From Clostridia bacterium (GTDB lineage Bacteria; Bacillota; Clostridia; Oscillospirales; Acutalibacteraceae): a DNA stretch of 56,595 bases. A model generated the notes under the pieces. That model was not told the DNA's origin, did not search any database, and worked only from the letters and a program-made list of their open reading frames with translations. This document shows positions 1-8,600 of this stretch, piece by piece. Location: the NCBI GenBank assembly GCA_017475765.1, contig JAFVEY010000075.1:1-56595 (forward strand), written 5' to 3'. Within the stretch, counting starts at the first letter, position 1, and each line of letters begins with the position of its first letter. Made by a program: the position numbers and the translations under genes.

Positions 1-1097
1 ATCTGTTTTTTCTGATCAGAGTGCCGGACAAGGCATGGGAAAGAAGTCTGTGGTTTGCATCATCTGCGGCAACGATCATTATAGGCTATATCGACAGCTT
101 TCTTTATGGCTGTGTTTATGAAATATCGTTAAAGGATTGGTATGAACCCGTTATCAGAGGATCTACTCATACACCGGTATCACTTGAGCATTTATTAACT
201 GTTTGTGTGTTTGCATTGATCGGCGGTCTGGGATATCTGATTCTGCTGTATCGTCCGATTGATAAAACGCCGCCACTTGTTTTTGTTCTTTTGATATCCA
301 TGATTTACTTCGGCGTGGTGATTTCGGTTTTATGGGCGGTGCAGACTTCTGCCATCACCAATAATTTATATTCCGTTCCGTTTTTTGCTGTATATTCTTT
401 CAATCTTTGTATTTGTGCCGCATCGCTTATACGAAAGAAAATCAAAGAGTATCGGGAAATGAGTGACAGCGGAAGAAGAATAACGAATCCAAAGTTTGCA
501 GCATTGGATAAGCTGCTGTCAAAAAGCTCGATGTGGCCTGTTTATGCCTTTGTACTGTTCTGGCCTTTGGCGGGGATAGTAATCTGTATTTTAATGATGC
601 AGGGACAAAGCTATGATTCCATCATAAAGGCATGGACGGAAACAAGTGACTGGGTGCTTTCCACGAAGCAGTCTCCGCCGCCGTTAGAGCCTGACGGACA
701 TTATCTTTGCACCGTTTCCGCAGGAGGGCATAAAAAACTCGTAAAGCCTATCAGACAGGGCGAAAGACACGGACACCGTGTCATCGTCAACAGACAGCTT
801 TGCATTGCCAATGCCTTTGAACAGGTCATCGAAGAAAAAACGCCGCATTTTCATAAGGCTGTCAGGAGCTTTTACGACAAATACGGTTTTCCGGTAGCAA
901 AGCTGATCAGAACACCGCTTGCGGCGGATTGTGTATATATCATCATGAAACCGCTTGAATGGTTGTTTGTGATCGTTTTATATTTAACCGATGTCAATCC
1001 GGAGAAGAGAATTGCAGTCCAGTATCTTCCGAAAAATGAAAGGGAAAGCTTGCTTGAGTACATTGATCATGCAGTCATCGACAGGGAGAGTGTATGA
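1..1097 (+). CDS. Multi-spanning membrane protein, DUF6688-like (5' end cut by the window)
   Basis: The reading frame is open to the window edge and the first possible start, GTG at 21, has no ribosome-binding site, so the true start probably lies upstream. Counting from that GTG, hydrophobic segments are at about residues 10-31, 57-77, 85-107, 117-137 and 173-194, giving five membrane helices. The C-terminal soluble part (about 225-358) is rich in His, Arg and Lys and contains the blocks CTVSAGGHKKLVKP and RHGHRVIVNRQLCIANAFEQ, which I associate with the DUF6688 family of Firmicutes. No biochemical role is known to me. It ends at a TGA at 1095, followed by a strong G+C hairpin. Confidence 0.6.
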   Translation, partial: LFFLIRVPDKAWERSLWFASSAATIIIGYIDSFLYGCVYEISLKDWYEPVIRGSTHTPVSLEHLLTVCVFALIGGLGYLILLYRPIDKTPPLVFVLLISMIYFGVVISVLWAVQTSAITNNLYSVPFFAVYSFNLCICAASLIRKKIKEYREMSDSGRRITNPKFAALDKLLSKSSMWPVYAFVLFWPLAGIVICILMMQGQSYDSIIKAWTETSDWVLSTKQSPPPLEPDGHYLCTVSAGGHKKLVKPIRQGERHGHRVIVNRQLCIANAFEQVIEEKTPHFHKAVRSFYDKYGFPVAKLIRTPLAADCVYIIMKPLEWLFVIVLYLTDVNPEKRIAVQYLPKNERESLLEYIDHAVIDRESV

Positions 1098-1120
1098 TGA
1101 AACTCCGGATGCCTGAACCA

Positions 1121-1137
1121 TTGGGGCTTTGCCCCAA
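1121..1137. repeat. Short perfect G+C hairpin behind the first gene
   Basis: A perfect 7-bp stem with a 3-base loop (TTGGGGC TTT GCCCCAA) lies 24 bp after the stop codon, followed by a second C-rich stretch and GAAGCCCC. There is no T-run, so it is a poor intrinsic terminator. It resembles the small G+C palindromes scattered between genes of gut Clostridia. No second copy was noticed in this window. Confidence 0.4.
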
Positions 1138-1308
1138 ACCCCACCAGGAGCTGAAGCCCCTGCATCTGCGTGATTTAATAGGATAATTTAAATATCATTT
1201 ATTATAGAAATCGACCGGTCAGTTTTTCTGTCTGCTTTGCAGCAGCTTATAAAATTGACCGGATATTATTATAGATATTATCTATGGAATTCAATAAAAA
1301 AATCCGTG

Positions 1309-1337
1309 TTGATTTAATGCGAATTATATGGTATAAA
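1309..1337 (+). promoter_or_regulatory. SigA-type promoter of the serine acetyltransferase gene
   Basis: TTGATT at 1309-1314 and TATAAA at 1332-1337 are separated by 17 bp, about 75 bp upstream of the preferred start codon. An imperfect inverted repeat (CCGGTCAGTTTTT near 1213 and AAAATTGACCGG near 1251) lies further upstream. It could be a regulator site or the remains of an earlier transcript end. The rest of 1098-1410 shows nothing else. Confidence 0.65.
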
Positions 1338-1410
1338 TGATTAAATATGTTTATTCAAGAAGTGCTGTTCAGAGACTGGAATATATATGATCATAGAGAG
1401 GATAATCAAT

Positions 1411-2370
1411 ATGTTGGATACTATCGGTGAAAAAATAAATAGTCTTGTAGACGATCTCATGGACGATTACAGTCAGGGAAAAACAATTGATGAGATAAAG
1501 ATCTCTGAATATCCCAACAGAGAGACTGTTATTGATATTGTTGAAAAACTTAAAAAAATTGTATATCCAGGTTATTACAGAAATAAAAATTATAAGGGTT
1601 ATACCGTCCGCAATAATATTTCTATCCTGCTGGAGGACATCATCTATAATCTGATTGAACAGATTTCTATTGTGCTGAAATATTCCCCTAAATATGAGAA
1701 AGCGGACAGGGAGGTTATTTCACAGGCTTCCGAAAGAATTACCTTTGAGTTCCTTGATAAAATCCCTAAGATCCGAGAATATATCGAAACAGATATCCAG
1801 GCGGCTTTTGACGGAGATCCTTCGGCTTATAACAAGGATGAAATTATATGCACCTATCCGGGACTTTTCGCAATTCTTACCAATCGAATTGCTCACGAGC
1901 TCTATCTGCTTGAAGTGCCGCTGATACCCAGAATCATGACAGAATATGCCCACAGCCTGACAGGTATTGATATTCACCCCGGCACCACGATCGGCAAATA
2001 TTTCTTTATTGATCACGGCACAGGCATCGTGATCGGAGAAACGACCGTTATCGGCAATAATGTCAAGATCTATCAGGGCGTGACCCTCGGCGCTTTGTCC
2101 ACCAGAGGCGGTCAGAAACTGAAAAATAAAAAGCGTCATCCTACCATCCTGGACAATGTTACCATCTATTCGGGCGCTTCTATTCTAGGCGGAGAAACAG
2201 TTGTTGGGAAGGATGTTGTTGTCGGCGGCAACGCATTTATCACCACATCCATTCCCGAAGGTGCAAAGGTCAGCGTGAAAAGTCAGGAGCTTACCTACAA
2301 TTATGATTCCGCTCATCCTGTGGAACGCAAAGAGCTTGAGCTTGATGAAACATGGTATTATGTGATATAG
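1411..2370 (+). CDS. cysE: Serine O-acetyltransferase, EpsC type
   Basis: It transfers acetyl from acetyl-CoA to L-serine, giving O-acetylserine for cysteine synthesis in the cytoplasm. The N-terminal two thirds is helical. From about residue 185 there is a left-handed beta-helix with hexapeptide repeats, including IDIHPGTTIGKYFFIDHGTG and VIGNNVKIYQGVTLGA, typical of the EpsC/CysE catalytic site with its active His residues. The length (319 aa) fits the longer EpsC group. An in-frame ATG at 1387 exists, but AGAGAGGA at 1395-1402 sits 8 nt before the ATG at 1411, so I prefer the latter. The gene is monocistronic with its own promoter and terminator. A sulfur operon lies 3.5 kb downstream on the other strand, so cysteine made by this pathway could feed that cysteine desulfurase (inference). 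Confidence 0.93.
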   Translation: MLDTIGEKINSLVDDLMDDYSQGKTIDEIKISEYPNRETVIDIVEKLKKIVYPGYYRNKNYKGYTVRNNISILLEDIIYNLIEQISIVLKYSPKYEKADREVISQASERITFEFLDKIPKIREYIETDIQAAFDGDPSAYNKDEIICTYPGLFAILTNRIAHELYLLEVPLIPRIMTEYAHSLTGIDIHPGTTIGKYFFIDHGTGIVIGETTVIGNNVKIYQGVTLGALSTRGGQKLKNKKRHPTILDNVTIYSGASILGGETVVGKDVVVGGNAFITTSIPEGAKVSVKSQELTYNYDSAHPVERKELELDETWYYVI

Positions 2371-2428
2371 AATGTTTGAATTTGAGGATGAATTTCTGAG
2401 AAACTCTTTTTAATAAGTCTGTTAATAT

Positions 2429-2463
2429 CGGAGAAATGTATTTGATATATTTCTCCGTTTTTT
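2429..2463 (+). terminator. Intrinsic terminator of cysE
   Basis: The stem CGGAGAAAT/ATTTCTCCG (arms 2429-2440 and 2447-2457) is followed by TTTTTTG. It lies about 60 bp behind the serine acetyltransferase stop codon. Confidence 0.85.
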
Positions 2464-2533
2464 GTTGAATTTATGATGTACATATATTATAATAATTAAA
2501 ATAGGTAGTACTTTGAAAAATTATTTTTTTATA

Positions 2534-2576
2534 TTGACAAAGCGTATGTAACTGTGTATACTGTTTATATACAGTT
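2534..2576 (+). promoter_or_regulatory. Strong SigA promoter with a palindromic operator over the -10 box
   Basis: TTGACA at 2534-2539 and TATACT at 2557-2562 are separated by 17 bp. An inverted repeat with 11-bp arms, AACTGTGTATA (2550-2560) and TATATACAGTT (2566-2576), matches at 10 of 11 positions and covers the -10 box. A dimeric repressor bound here would block RNA polymerase. About 115 bp of leader follow before the surface-protein start codon. The regulator is not identifiable from the window. Confidence 0.7.
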
Positions 2577-2689
2577 GTACTGCTGAACAGATAGTCTGGA
2601 AAATCGGTTACTGATTGTTAAAAAGAGATGTATATGGAAACAATTCTGGTGTATCCGGTTGCTCTATATTTAAAATCTGGAGGTAAATT

Positions 2690-5600
2690 ATGAAAAGTCA
2701 AAGGCGCAAATCAAAAATTCTCCGCAAAACAATGGCAATTTCTCTTGCAGCTGCTATGACAACAGGTACAATACTGACGGTGTCGGCTGCACCTGTACAA
2801 ACAACGGTTTCCGGTGATACTGTCACCAGAATATCGAATCCTGACGGAACACCCGGTCAGATTGACGGACTTATTTCGGATCGTGAGGTTGGCTATGGCT
2901 GGTCTATTGCCGAAAGAGGAGATTATATCTATATCGGCGGCTGGAGAAATACTGTTGGTGCTGTGATACAGCATTATCTTGAATCGGCTCTTGTTTCGTC
3001 CGGTATGATGGATAGTGAAACCGTATGGAAGCTGGTGGATATCGTAACCAACGGAGAAGTTCCTTATCCGGCTAATCCCAACGGCGGAGTTCTTGTCAAG
3101 ATGAAAAAGAGCGATCCGGGCAACTTTGAGATCATTACAGAAATGGAAGATCCGTTCCGTAATGTTGTCAAGTATGAAAATGATCTGTATTTTTCTACAT
3201 ACACCGGTGTAACTGGAAATGATGCGAAAATATATAAGCTGGATGAAAACGATAAACTCACAGAGGTATACTCAACCGCACAGGGAGCAAGCATGAGAGC
3301 TAACTGTGTTTACAGGGATTATCTGTATTTTGCAGGTACATGGGCTGATGAAAAGAAGAAGGACGGAGAGCCGACATCCCTTGCTGTTATCAAAAAGCAT
3401 GATAATGATGACGGCTGGGATAAGGTTGCCGATTACCGTGATTTTGCATACATAAGCGAGGAAACCGACAGCAGCGGCAATACAGTCGAGGCGGAAGGTA
3501 ATTACGGCGACGATACTTATGTTTCCGCATCAATCGCCAGCCCGTTCTGGGATATGACGGTATTCGGCGATGAGATCTATGCTACCATTCCTAATCTGTA
3601 TGGATATGTCGTATTCAAGGGACATCCTGCAAAGGACGGAGAAAAGGCGAACGAATACGGCTGGGTATGGACAGAGGTTATCGGACGTGACAAAAACAGC
3701 CCCAACAATCAGGGACTTGCCGAAAATAAAAACGGCTTTGAGGACGGCAGCTCTTACGCTATCGGTTATCAGTCGGTTGTCGGAGCTTTGGGCGTTTTTG
3801 ACGGTCATCTTTATACCTACGATATAGACCATACGATAGGTGCAGAGCTTGTCGGCGTACAAGGAATGCTTGCACTTGTTTCCAATCCGCAGAATGCCGA
3901 CCTCGCAAACTATCTTAAGCCGCTCCAGACAACGCTGAATCATCCTCAGACACTATGGAGACTGAATAATGAAACCGGCAAATTTGAAGAGATGACAGGC
4001 TTTACAGAGCTTACAAAGGATACCGCCAACGAATATATCTGGAAGCATGGTGTATATAACGGCGAATTTTATATCAGTACCATGGATTCAAAGGTAATAT
4101 ATAATTATCTTACAAGACTGACAGGCGGCAGCTTTGCGGAAATGACCGAAGAGGAACAAGCAAGACAGATCGCATATATCAGGGAGTTCCTCTCAGAGAA
4201 AATCCAGTCTCAGTCCGGCGACTCGGAACTGCAAAAGCAGATTGACGAAATTATCAGATCTGCACAGGAGGTTCTTCCGGATCAGGAGCAGGCAGAGGAA
4301 CTGAAAGAAAAAATTGAATCAGCTTTGAGTGATTTCAGAAATGGCGGTTCATATACAGATTTCCAAAATGCAGTACAAGAACTGATAGAAGAGTATGTGC
4401 CTTCGGAAGAAAAGCGTCAGGAAATTAGTGAAAAGATCAATGAGGTTATCAACAACTTCGATGAAAATGAACAGATCAGCGGACTGGTTGACAAACTGGT
4501 ACAGATTGCTTCAAAATACCTTCCCACAGACGAGGATAAGGAAATGTACAGGGAAAAGCTGACGAATACCTATAATGAGCTCAGTAGTATGAATGAATGG
4601 TCGGATCTTCTCGGAGTTCTTTCCGTTTATATCGGAACAAGGGAGCTTTTAAGCCCTGATGATATCGCTCTCATATCTGATATTGGTCAGATGTTCAATG
4701 AGCTGAATGAAATCGGACAGGATGATGCAGAGGCAATTGAAAACCTTGTTGAAAAGTATCAGGATATCCCTGAAAGATTAAAGAATACTTTAGAAGCCTT
4801 AAGCGAAAAAATCAATTCCGATCCGGACGCTCTGGAGCTTAGTGATGAGGAACGTGAGCAGCTCGGTAATATATTGGAGAGCCTTGCCGCTTCCGCACAG
4901 ACAGTAATTGCGAAAAACTGGGCTGAAGAAATAGCAGCTCTTCAGTCAGCAGCAGGGAAACTGTCGGAACTTTATCAGGAAACGTATATGGAAATCAGCA
5001 ATATCATTAAAAGTGATACACAGGGCTTTGATATTTTCAAGTCATCGGACGGCGAAAATTGGGAGCTGGTAACAAATGACGGTTTCGGAGATAAATTCAA
5101 TTATGGAGCGCTGAGATTTTTGACTACTGACGAGGGTATGTACATCACAACCGCTAACCCGTTCTACGGTGCACAGCTTTATCTGCTCACAAACGACAAG
5201 CAGGCACCTGATGAAAAGGTGATAACTGCTGAAACAAAAACGGTTGACTGGGAAAGGAATTCCGAAAAGGGTGCTGATATCAAAACAAACTCGGATTCAA
5301 CATGGGTTGCAGTCCGCAAAGACGGTAAGCACTTTGGAATGGATATTGAAAACGGCGTAAGCGTTGAAAACGGCCAAGTTATATTCAGTACTGCATTTCT
5401 CAGCCTGCTTGCAAACGGTGAAAATGCGCTGACACTTGTATTTGAGGACGGAACGATTGATGTTGTGGTCAATGTTACCGAGGGCAGTCAGACAGATAAG
5501 CCTGACAGCGATAATAACAAGCCCGGAACAGATAATACCGACAAAAATGATGATCCTTCCCAAACACCGGATGCAAATGATCCGTCAGAAAATAACGGTC

Positions 5601-5755
5601 AGGGTTCTGAAAACGGACAGTCCGCAGACAGCGGCGATAACAATGGTCCTCAGACAGGAGATGGTACTGCATCTTCGTCGAGGCTTGCTGCTATGGCAGC
5701 CATATCCTGTGCTGTTGCTGTGCTTTTCCGCAGAAAAAGAAAAACAGATAAATAA
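2690..5755 (+). CDS. Secreted, wall-linked surface protein: split beta-propeller, helical insert, X2-like domain, sorting signal
   Basis: A signal peptide is clear: a basic start (KSQRRKSKILRK), a hydrophobic core to about residue 30 and a cleavage-like VSAAP. Residues about 40-470 contain recurring blade-like motifs (GDYIYIGGWRN, NDLYFSTYTG, DGHLYTYD) that suggest a beta-propeller. Residues about 470-775 are highly charged and helical with coiled-coil character. Residues about 776-835 return to blade-like sequence (FKSSDGENWELV, GMYITTANPFYGAQLY), so the helical part looks inserted into the propeller. Residues about 843-935 resemble an X2/Ig-like domain. An acidic Asp/Asn/Pro linker, the motif GPQTGD, a hydrophobic segment and RRKRK form a C-terminal sortase-type signal. 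RBS GGAGG lies just before the ATG. The ligand is unknown; a polymer-binding or adhesion role is plausible. Confidence 0.75.
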   Translation: MKSQRRKSKILRKTMAISLAAAMTTGTILTVSAAPVQTTVSGDTVTRISNPDGTPGQIDGLISDREVGYGWSIAERGDYIYIGGWRNTVGAVIQHYLESALVSSGMMDSETVWKLVDIVTNGEVPYPANPNGGVLVKMKKSDPGNFEIITEMEDPFRNVVKYENDLYFSTYTGVTGNDAKIYKLDENDKLTEVYSTAQGASMRANCVYRDYLYFAGTWADEKKKDGEPTSLAVIKKHDNDDGWDKVADYRDFAYISEETDSSGNTVEAEGNYGDDTYVSASIASPFWDMTVFGDEIYATIPNLYGYVVFKGHPAKDGEKANEYGWVWTEVIGRDKNSPNNQGLAENKNGFEDGSSYAIGYQSVVGALGVFDGHLYTYDIDHTIGAELVGVQGMLALVSNPQNADLANYLKPLQTTLNHPQTLWRLNNETGKFEEMTGFTELTKDTANEYIWKHGVYNGEFYISTMDSKVIYNYLTRLTGGSFAEMTEEEQARQIAYIREFLSEKIQSQSGDSELQKQIDEIIRSAQEVLPDQEQAEELKEKIESALSDFRNGGSYTDFQNAVQELIEEYVPSEEKRQEISEKINEVINNFDENEQISGLVDKLVQIASKYLPTDEDKEMYREKLTNTYNELSSMNEWSDLLGVLSVYIGTRELLSPDDIALISDIGQMFNELNEIGQDDAEAIENLVEKYQDIPERLKNTLEALSEKINSDPDALELSDEEREQLGNILESLAASAQTVIAKNWAEEIAALQSAAGKLSELYQETYMEISNIIKSDTQGFDIFKSSDGENWELVTNDGFGDKFNYGALRFLTTDEGMYITTANPFYGAQLYLLTNDKQAPDEKVITAETKTVDWERNSEKGADIKTNSDSTWVAVRKDGKHFGMDIENGVSVENGQVIFSTAFLSLLANGENALTLVFEDGTIDVVVNVTEGSQTDKPDSDNNKPGTDNTDKNDDPSQTPDANDPSENNGQGSENGQSADSGDNNGPQTGDGTASSSRLAAMAAISCAVAVLFRRKRKTDK

Positions 5756-5785
5756 TCATTGATTTTCTGTATATCGACAAAATGA

Positions 5786-5836
5786 AGAACAGGCAGCAGC
5801 CATATAAAATAAGCTGTTGCCTGTTCTGATTTTTTA
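5786..5836. terminator. Bidirectional terminator between surface protein and sulfur operon
   Basis: Arms AGAACAGGCAGCAGC (5786-5800) and its near complement ending in CTGTTCT (to 5826) form a long stem, with GATTTTTTATT after it on + and a T-rich stretch after it on the minus strand. It separates two convergent genes whose stop codons are only 86 bp apart. Confidence 0.85.
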
Positions 5837-5841
5837 TTCTG

Positions 5842-6678
5842 TCAATAATTGTCCAGAAAGCTGTGTGTTTCACCCTTTGTTTTGTAGCCGGGAAATGTAT
5901 CAAGATGAACCTTGTGTATGCTGCCGAAAATACTTTTTTCGATATTCGGATTATCACGTTTCAGGCGCTTTATTAGCATTTTGATTTCCTGACGCTTGCT
6001 GCCGCCTCCGCCGTTGTCACACATGGTGCAGGATTCCGTAAATCGGCAGGCACATTGGATGAATTCAAGATCATTGTATCTTTTCCATGCAATAATATCG
6101 TCCTCATGTATGCAGTACATGGGTCTGATCAGCTCCAGTCCCTCAAAATTGGTGCTGTGAAGTTTCGGTATCATCGCTTGAAGCTGAGAACCGTAAAACA
6201 TTGCCATCACCGTTGTTTCGATCACATCTGAAAAATGATGACCCAAAGCAATTTTATTGCAGCCCAGCTTTTTCGCCTGACTGTAAAGATGACCTCTTCT
6301 CATTTTTGCGCATAAATAGCAGGGGTATTTGTCGGTGCTGTTGGCAATTTCAAAAATATCCGTTTCAAATACAGTAATCGGTATATTGAGCAGTCTGGCA
6401 TTGCTTTCGATTTTCTGACGATTGATCTCGTTATAGCCCGGATCCATTACCAGAAAAACAAGATCAAACGGAACATCGCTGTATCGTCTGAGCATCTGCA
6501 TCAGCTTTGCCATGAGCATGGAGTCCTTGCCGCCCGAAATACAGACGGCAATTTTGTCGCCGCTTTGTATCAGATCGTAATCCTTAACAGCCCTGATGAA
6601 TTGATTCCATATCGGTTTGCGGAATTTTTTGGTTATGCTTTGTTCGATTTTCTGATACGGCTCTAATTCTCTTTTCAT
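5842..6678 (-). CDS. TtcA-like PP-loop ATPase, probable tRNA thiolation enzyme
   Basis: The N-type PP-loop SGGKDS at residues 48-53 adenylates the target base or carrier. A CxxC pair (C120, C123, in CYLCAKMRRG) and a second cluster (C209, C211, C217, C220) match the Fe-S and sulfur-handling cysteines of the TtcA/Ncs6 group, in which TtcA makes 2-thiocytidine at tRNA position 32. At 278 aa it has the usual TtcA length. Its start overlaps the stop of the upstream cysteine desulfurase by 4 bp, so it is translationally coupled to the enzyme most likely to supply its sulfur. Other possibilities are a different tRNA position or a related small-molecule thiolase. The family is firm; the exact substrate is not. 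Confidence 0.8.
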   Translation of the reverse strand: MKRELEPYQKIEQSITKKFRKPIWNQFIRAVKDYDLIQSGDKIAVCISGGKDSMLMAKLMQMLRRYSDVPFDLVFLVMDPGYNEINRQKIESNARLLNIPITVFETDIFEIANSTDKYPCYLCAKMRRGHLYSQAKKLGCNKIALGHHFSDVIETTVMAMFYGSQLQAMIPKLHSTNFEGLELIRPMYCIHEDDIIAWKRYNDLEFIQCACRFTESCTMCDNGGGGSKRQEIKMLIKRLKRDNPNIEKSIFGSIHKVHLDTFPGYKTKGETHSFLDNY

Positions 6679-7799
6679 TGTCTAAGCTCCTTTAAGCATT
6701 TGTCAAATATTTCGATAAACTCAAAAAGCTCCTCCTCGGTTGTCAGGTGACTGAGGCTTATTCTCCATGATGACAAAGCGTTTTTTCTGCTTCGGCTTAC
6801 GGCAAAAACAGAGCGGGAGGGGAGTCCGTCCGAGCTGCAAGCGGATTTGACAGAAACGCATACGCCGTATTCGCTCAGCTTGTCTCTGAACTGTATGCCT
6901 TTGATTCCGTCAACGCTGATGTTCAGAATATGTGGTACTCCGTCCTGGGGACTGTTGATAGTGATATCCTTATATTTGGCGAATTCATCTCTCAGAAGTC
7001 CATTCAGCTTTCTGACTCTGGCATAATTGGTTTCCATAGCACTCAGCGATAGGGAAAGTGCGGTTTCTGCCGCTGCATTAAGGGCAACGGTGGGTGTGCC
7101 GCTTCTGTATAATGTGGTGCCGCTTCCGCCGTGTATGAGCGGTTCAAGAATGAGCGATTTTCTTTTGACCAGAACACCGCTTCCGACAAGTCCGCTGAAT
7201 TTATGTGGTGCAAAACTGATCGTATCGGCTGTATGAAAATCAACAGGAATTTTACCTACCGCCTGCGTTGCGTCCAGATGAAGTCGGCAGTCGGGAAAAT
7301 CGTTGAGTATGCTTCTGATTGCTTCCACCGGCTGAATGGTACCAAGTTCGCTGTCAACTGAGCATATTGTGACAAGTACGGTATCTTTTCTGAGAAGATA
7401 GGAAAGATGTTCCAGATCAACCTTACCGTCACGTCCGATATTCACCATATCAATTTCATACCCCTGCTCCTGCAGAGAAGTCAGGGGTGCGCTGACAGAG
7501 GGATGTTCAAGCGGTGTTGATATAATATGCTTTCCCGTATGCCGCTGGGTTCTTGCCGTACCCTTGATGGCAAGGTTGTTGCTTTCGCTTGCACCTGAGG
7601 TATAGATAATCTCTTCGGGAAGAATATTGAGCATACCGGCAATGTTCTGACTGACCTGATTTTGAAGCTTCAGCGCTTCCGCTCCTGCCGTATGTTTGGA
7701 ATTGGCATTGCCTGGATATTGATTTGTTACCTCGCAGAAGCGATGCAGGACGATTTCATTGACAGGTGTGTTGGCGGAATAATCAAGATATATCATCAA
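6675..7799 (-). CDS. Cysteine desulfurase, NifS/IscS-like class V aminotransferase fold
   Basis: It removes sulfur from L-cysteine as an enzyme persulfide using PLP. Visible features are the N-terminal YLDYSANTP, His99 in LEHPS, Asp176 in LDATQAVG, the PLP lysine K200 in SFAPHKFSG, and the catalytic cysteine C321 in KSACSSDG. The length, 374 aa, is normal. It overlaps the nitrilase gene upstream by 4 bp and the TtcA-like gene downstream by 4 bp. There is no IscU or SufU scaffold next to it, which argues for a dedicated role in tRNA or cofactor thiolation rather than general Fe-S assembly (inference). A second in-frame ATG follows immediately, so the exact start is uncertain by one codon. Confidence 0.9.
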   Translation of the reverse strand: MMIYLDYSANTPVNEIVLHRFCEVTNQYPGNANSKHTAGAEALKLQNQVSQNIAGMLNILPEEIIYTSGASESNNLAIKGTARTQRHTGKHIISTPLEHPSVSAPLTSLQEQGYEIDMVNIGRDGKVDLEHLSYLLRKDTVLVTICSVDSELGTIQPVEAIRSILNDFPDCRLHLDATQAVGKIPVDFHTADTISFAPHKFSGLVGSGVLVKRKSLILEPLIHGGSGTTLYRSGTPTVALNAAAETALSLSLSAMETNYARVRKLNGLLRDEFAKYKDITINSPQDGVPHILNISVDGIKGIQFRDKLSEYGVCVSVKSACSSDGLPSRSVFAVSRSRKNALSSWRISLSHLTTEEELFEFIEIFDKCLKELRQ

Positions 7800-8587
7800 T
7801 ATTTCTCCTTAATGAGCGAGAGCCAGTTTCGTTTTTTTCTTTCCTCCTGCACTTTTTCGACAGGAATATCGTATATGATAAGCTGTTCGCTGTCGTCTGC
7901 TTTGAGCAGAAGGCCGCCGTCAGGGGCAGCAATGAGTGATTGTCCGCAAAAGCAAATATCTCCCTCAACACCCACACGGTTGCACATTGCGATATAGGAA
8001 AGATTTTGAAAAGCCTGCACACGGACTTCCCATTCAAACAGATCCATAGGTTCAATTGTCAGATTAGCGGTGGGGATAATGATAATTTCGGCACCTTTTA
8101 AAACACAATGTCTGATACTTTCGGGAATATGTCTGTCAAAGCAGATGACAATACCGATTTTGCCGAAAGGAGTATCAAAGACCTTAAAGCCGTCATCCGA
8201 AGGAGTGTAATAGTCTCGCTCATAAAAATACGGTGCCTGAGCGATATGTACCATTTTTGCCATACCTGTAATATTTCCGCCGCTGTCTATCAGAAGGGAG
8301 GCATCATATTTTCTGCCATTCAGATTCAGATAGACATTAGGCGAAGCATAAATATGATATGTTTGACACGCCTTTTGAACTACCTTTATTTCCGGAGAAT
8401 CGGGTGTCAGAACATACCTGTCGGCATTTTTCTTTTCATACTGTGGAAAAAACGGAGAAAGCTGTATTTCAGGAAAGAATATCAGGTCAGCATTTTGTTC
8501 GGACGCTGCTTTGATATATTTCAATGTTTTATCAAGATTTTCAGCTGTATCATCATATATCCGGATCTGTGCCATTGCAATACGCAT
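7796..8587 (-). CDS. Carbon-nitrogen hydrolase (nitrilase superfamily)
   Basis: The catalytic Glu-Lys-Cys triad of the superfamily is present: E40 (FFPE), K111 (GMAKMVH) and C149 (VICFDRH). At 263 aa it is a single-domain amidase, similar in size to omega-amidase, N-carbamoylputrescine amidase and 2-oxoglutaramate amidase relatives. The gene starts 13 bp after the stop of the trans-sulfuration enzyme and overlaps the cysteine desulfurase by 4 bp. The substrate cannot be read from sequence. Omega-amidases act on keto-acid amides arising in methionine salvage, so a role in sulfur amino-acid metabolism fits the neighbours (inference). Confidence 0.85.
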   Translation of the reverse strand: MRIAMAQIRIYDDTAENLDKTLKYIKAASEQNADLIFFPEIQLSPFFPQYEKKNADRYVLTPDSPEIKVVQKACQTYHIYASPNVYLNLNGRKYDASLLIDSGGNITGMAKMVHIAQAPYFYERDYYTPSDDGFKVFDTPFGKIGIVICFDRHIPESIRHCVLKGAEIIIIPTANLTIEPMDLFEWEVRVQAFQNLSYIAMCNRVGVEGDICFCGQSLIAAPDGGLLLKADDSEQLIIYDIPVEKVQEERKKRNWLSLIKEKY

Positions 8588-8600
8588 GATGATTCTCCGC

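Noticed and set aside
1098-1386. T-box or riboswitch upstream of the serine acetyltransferase gene
   Set aside because: No T-box sequence or terminator-antiterminator pair is visible, and the promoter at 1309-1337 leaves too short a leader.
2552-2574. LexA-type SOS box over the surface-protein promoter
   Set aside because: The CTGT and ACAG ends resemble the E. coli LexA site, but the spacing is wrong and Firmicutes LexA uses a GAAC-N4-GTTC site.
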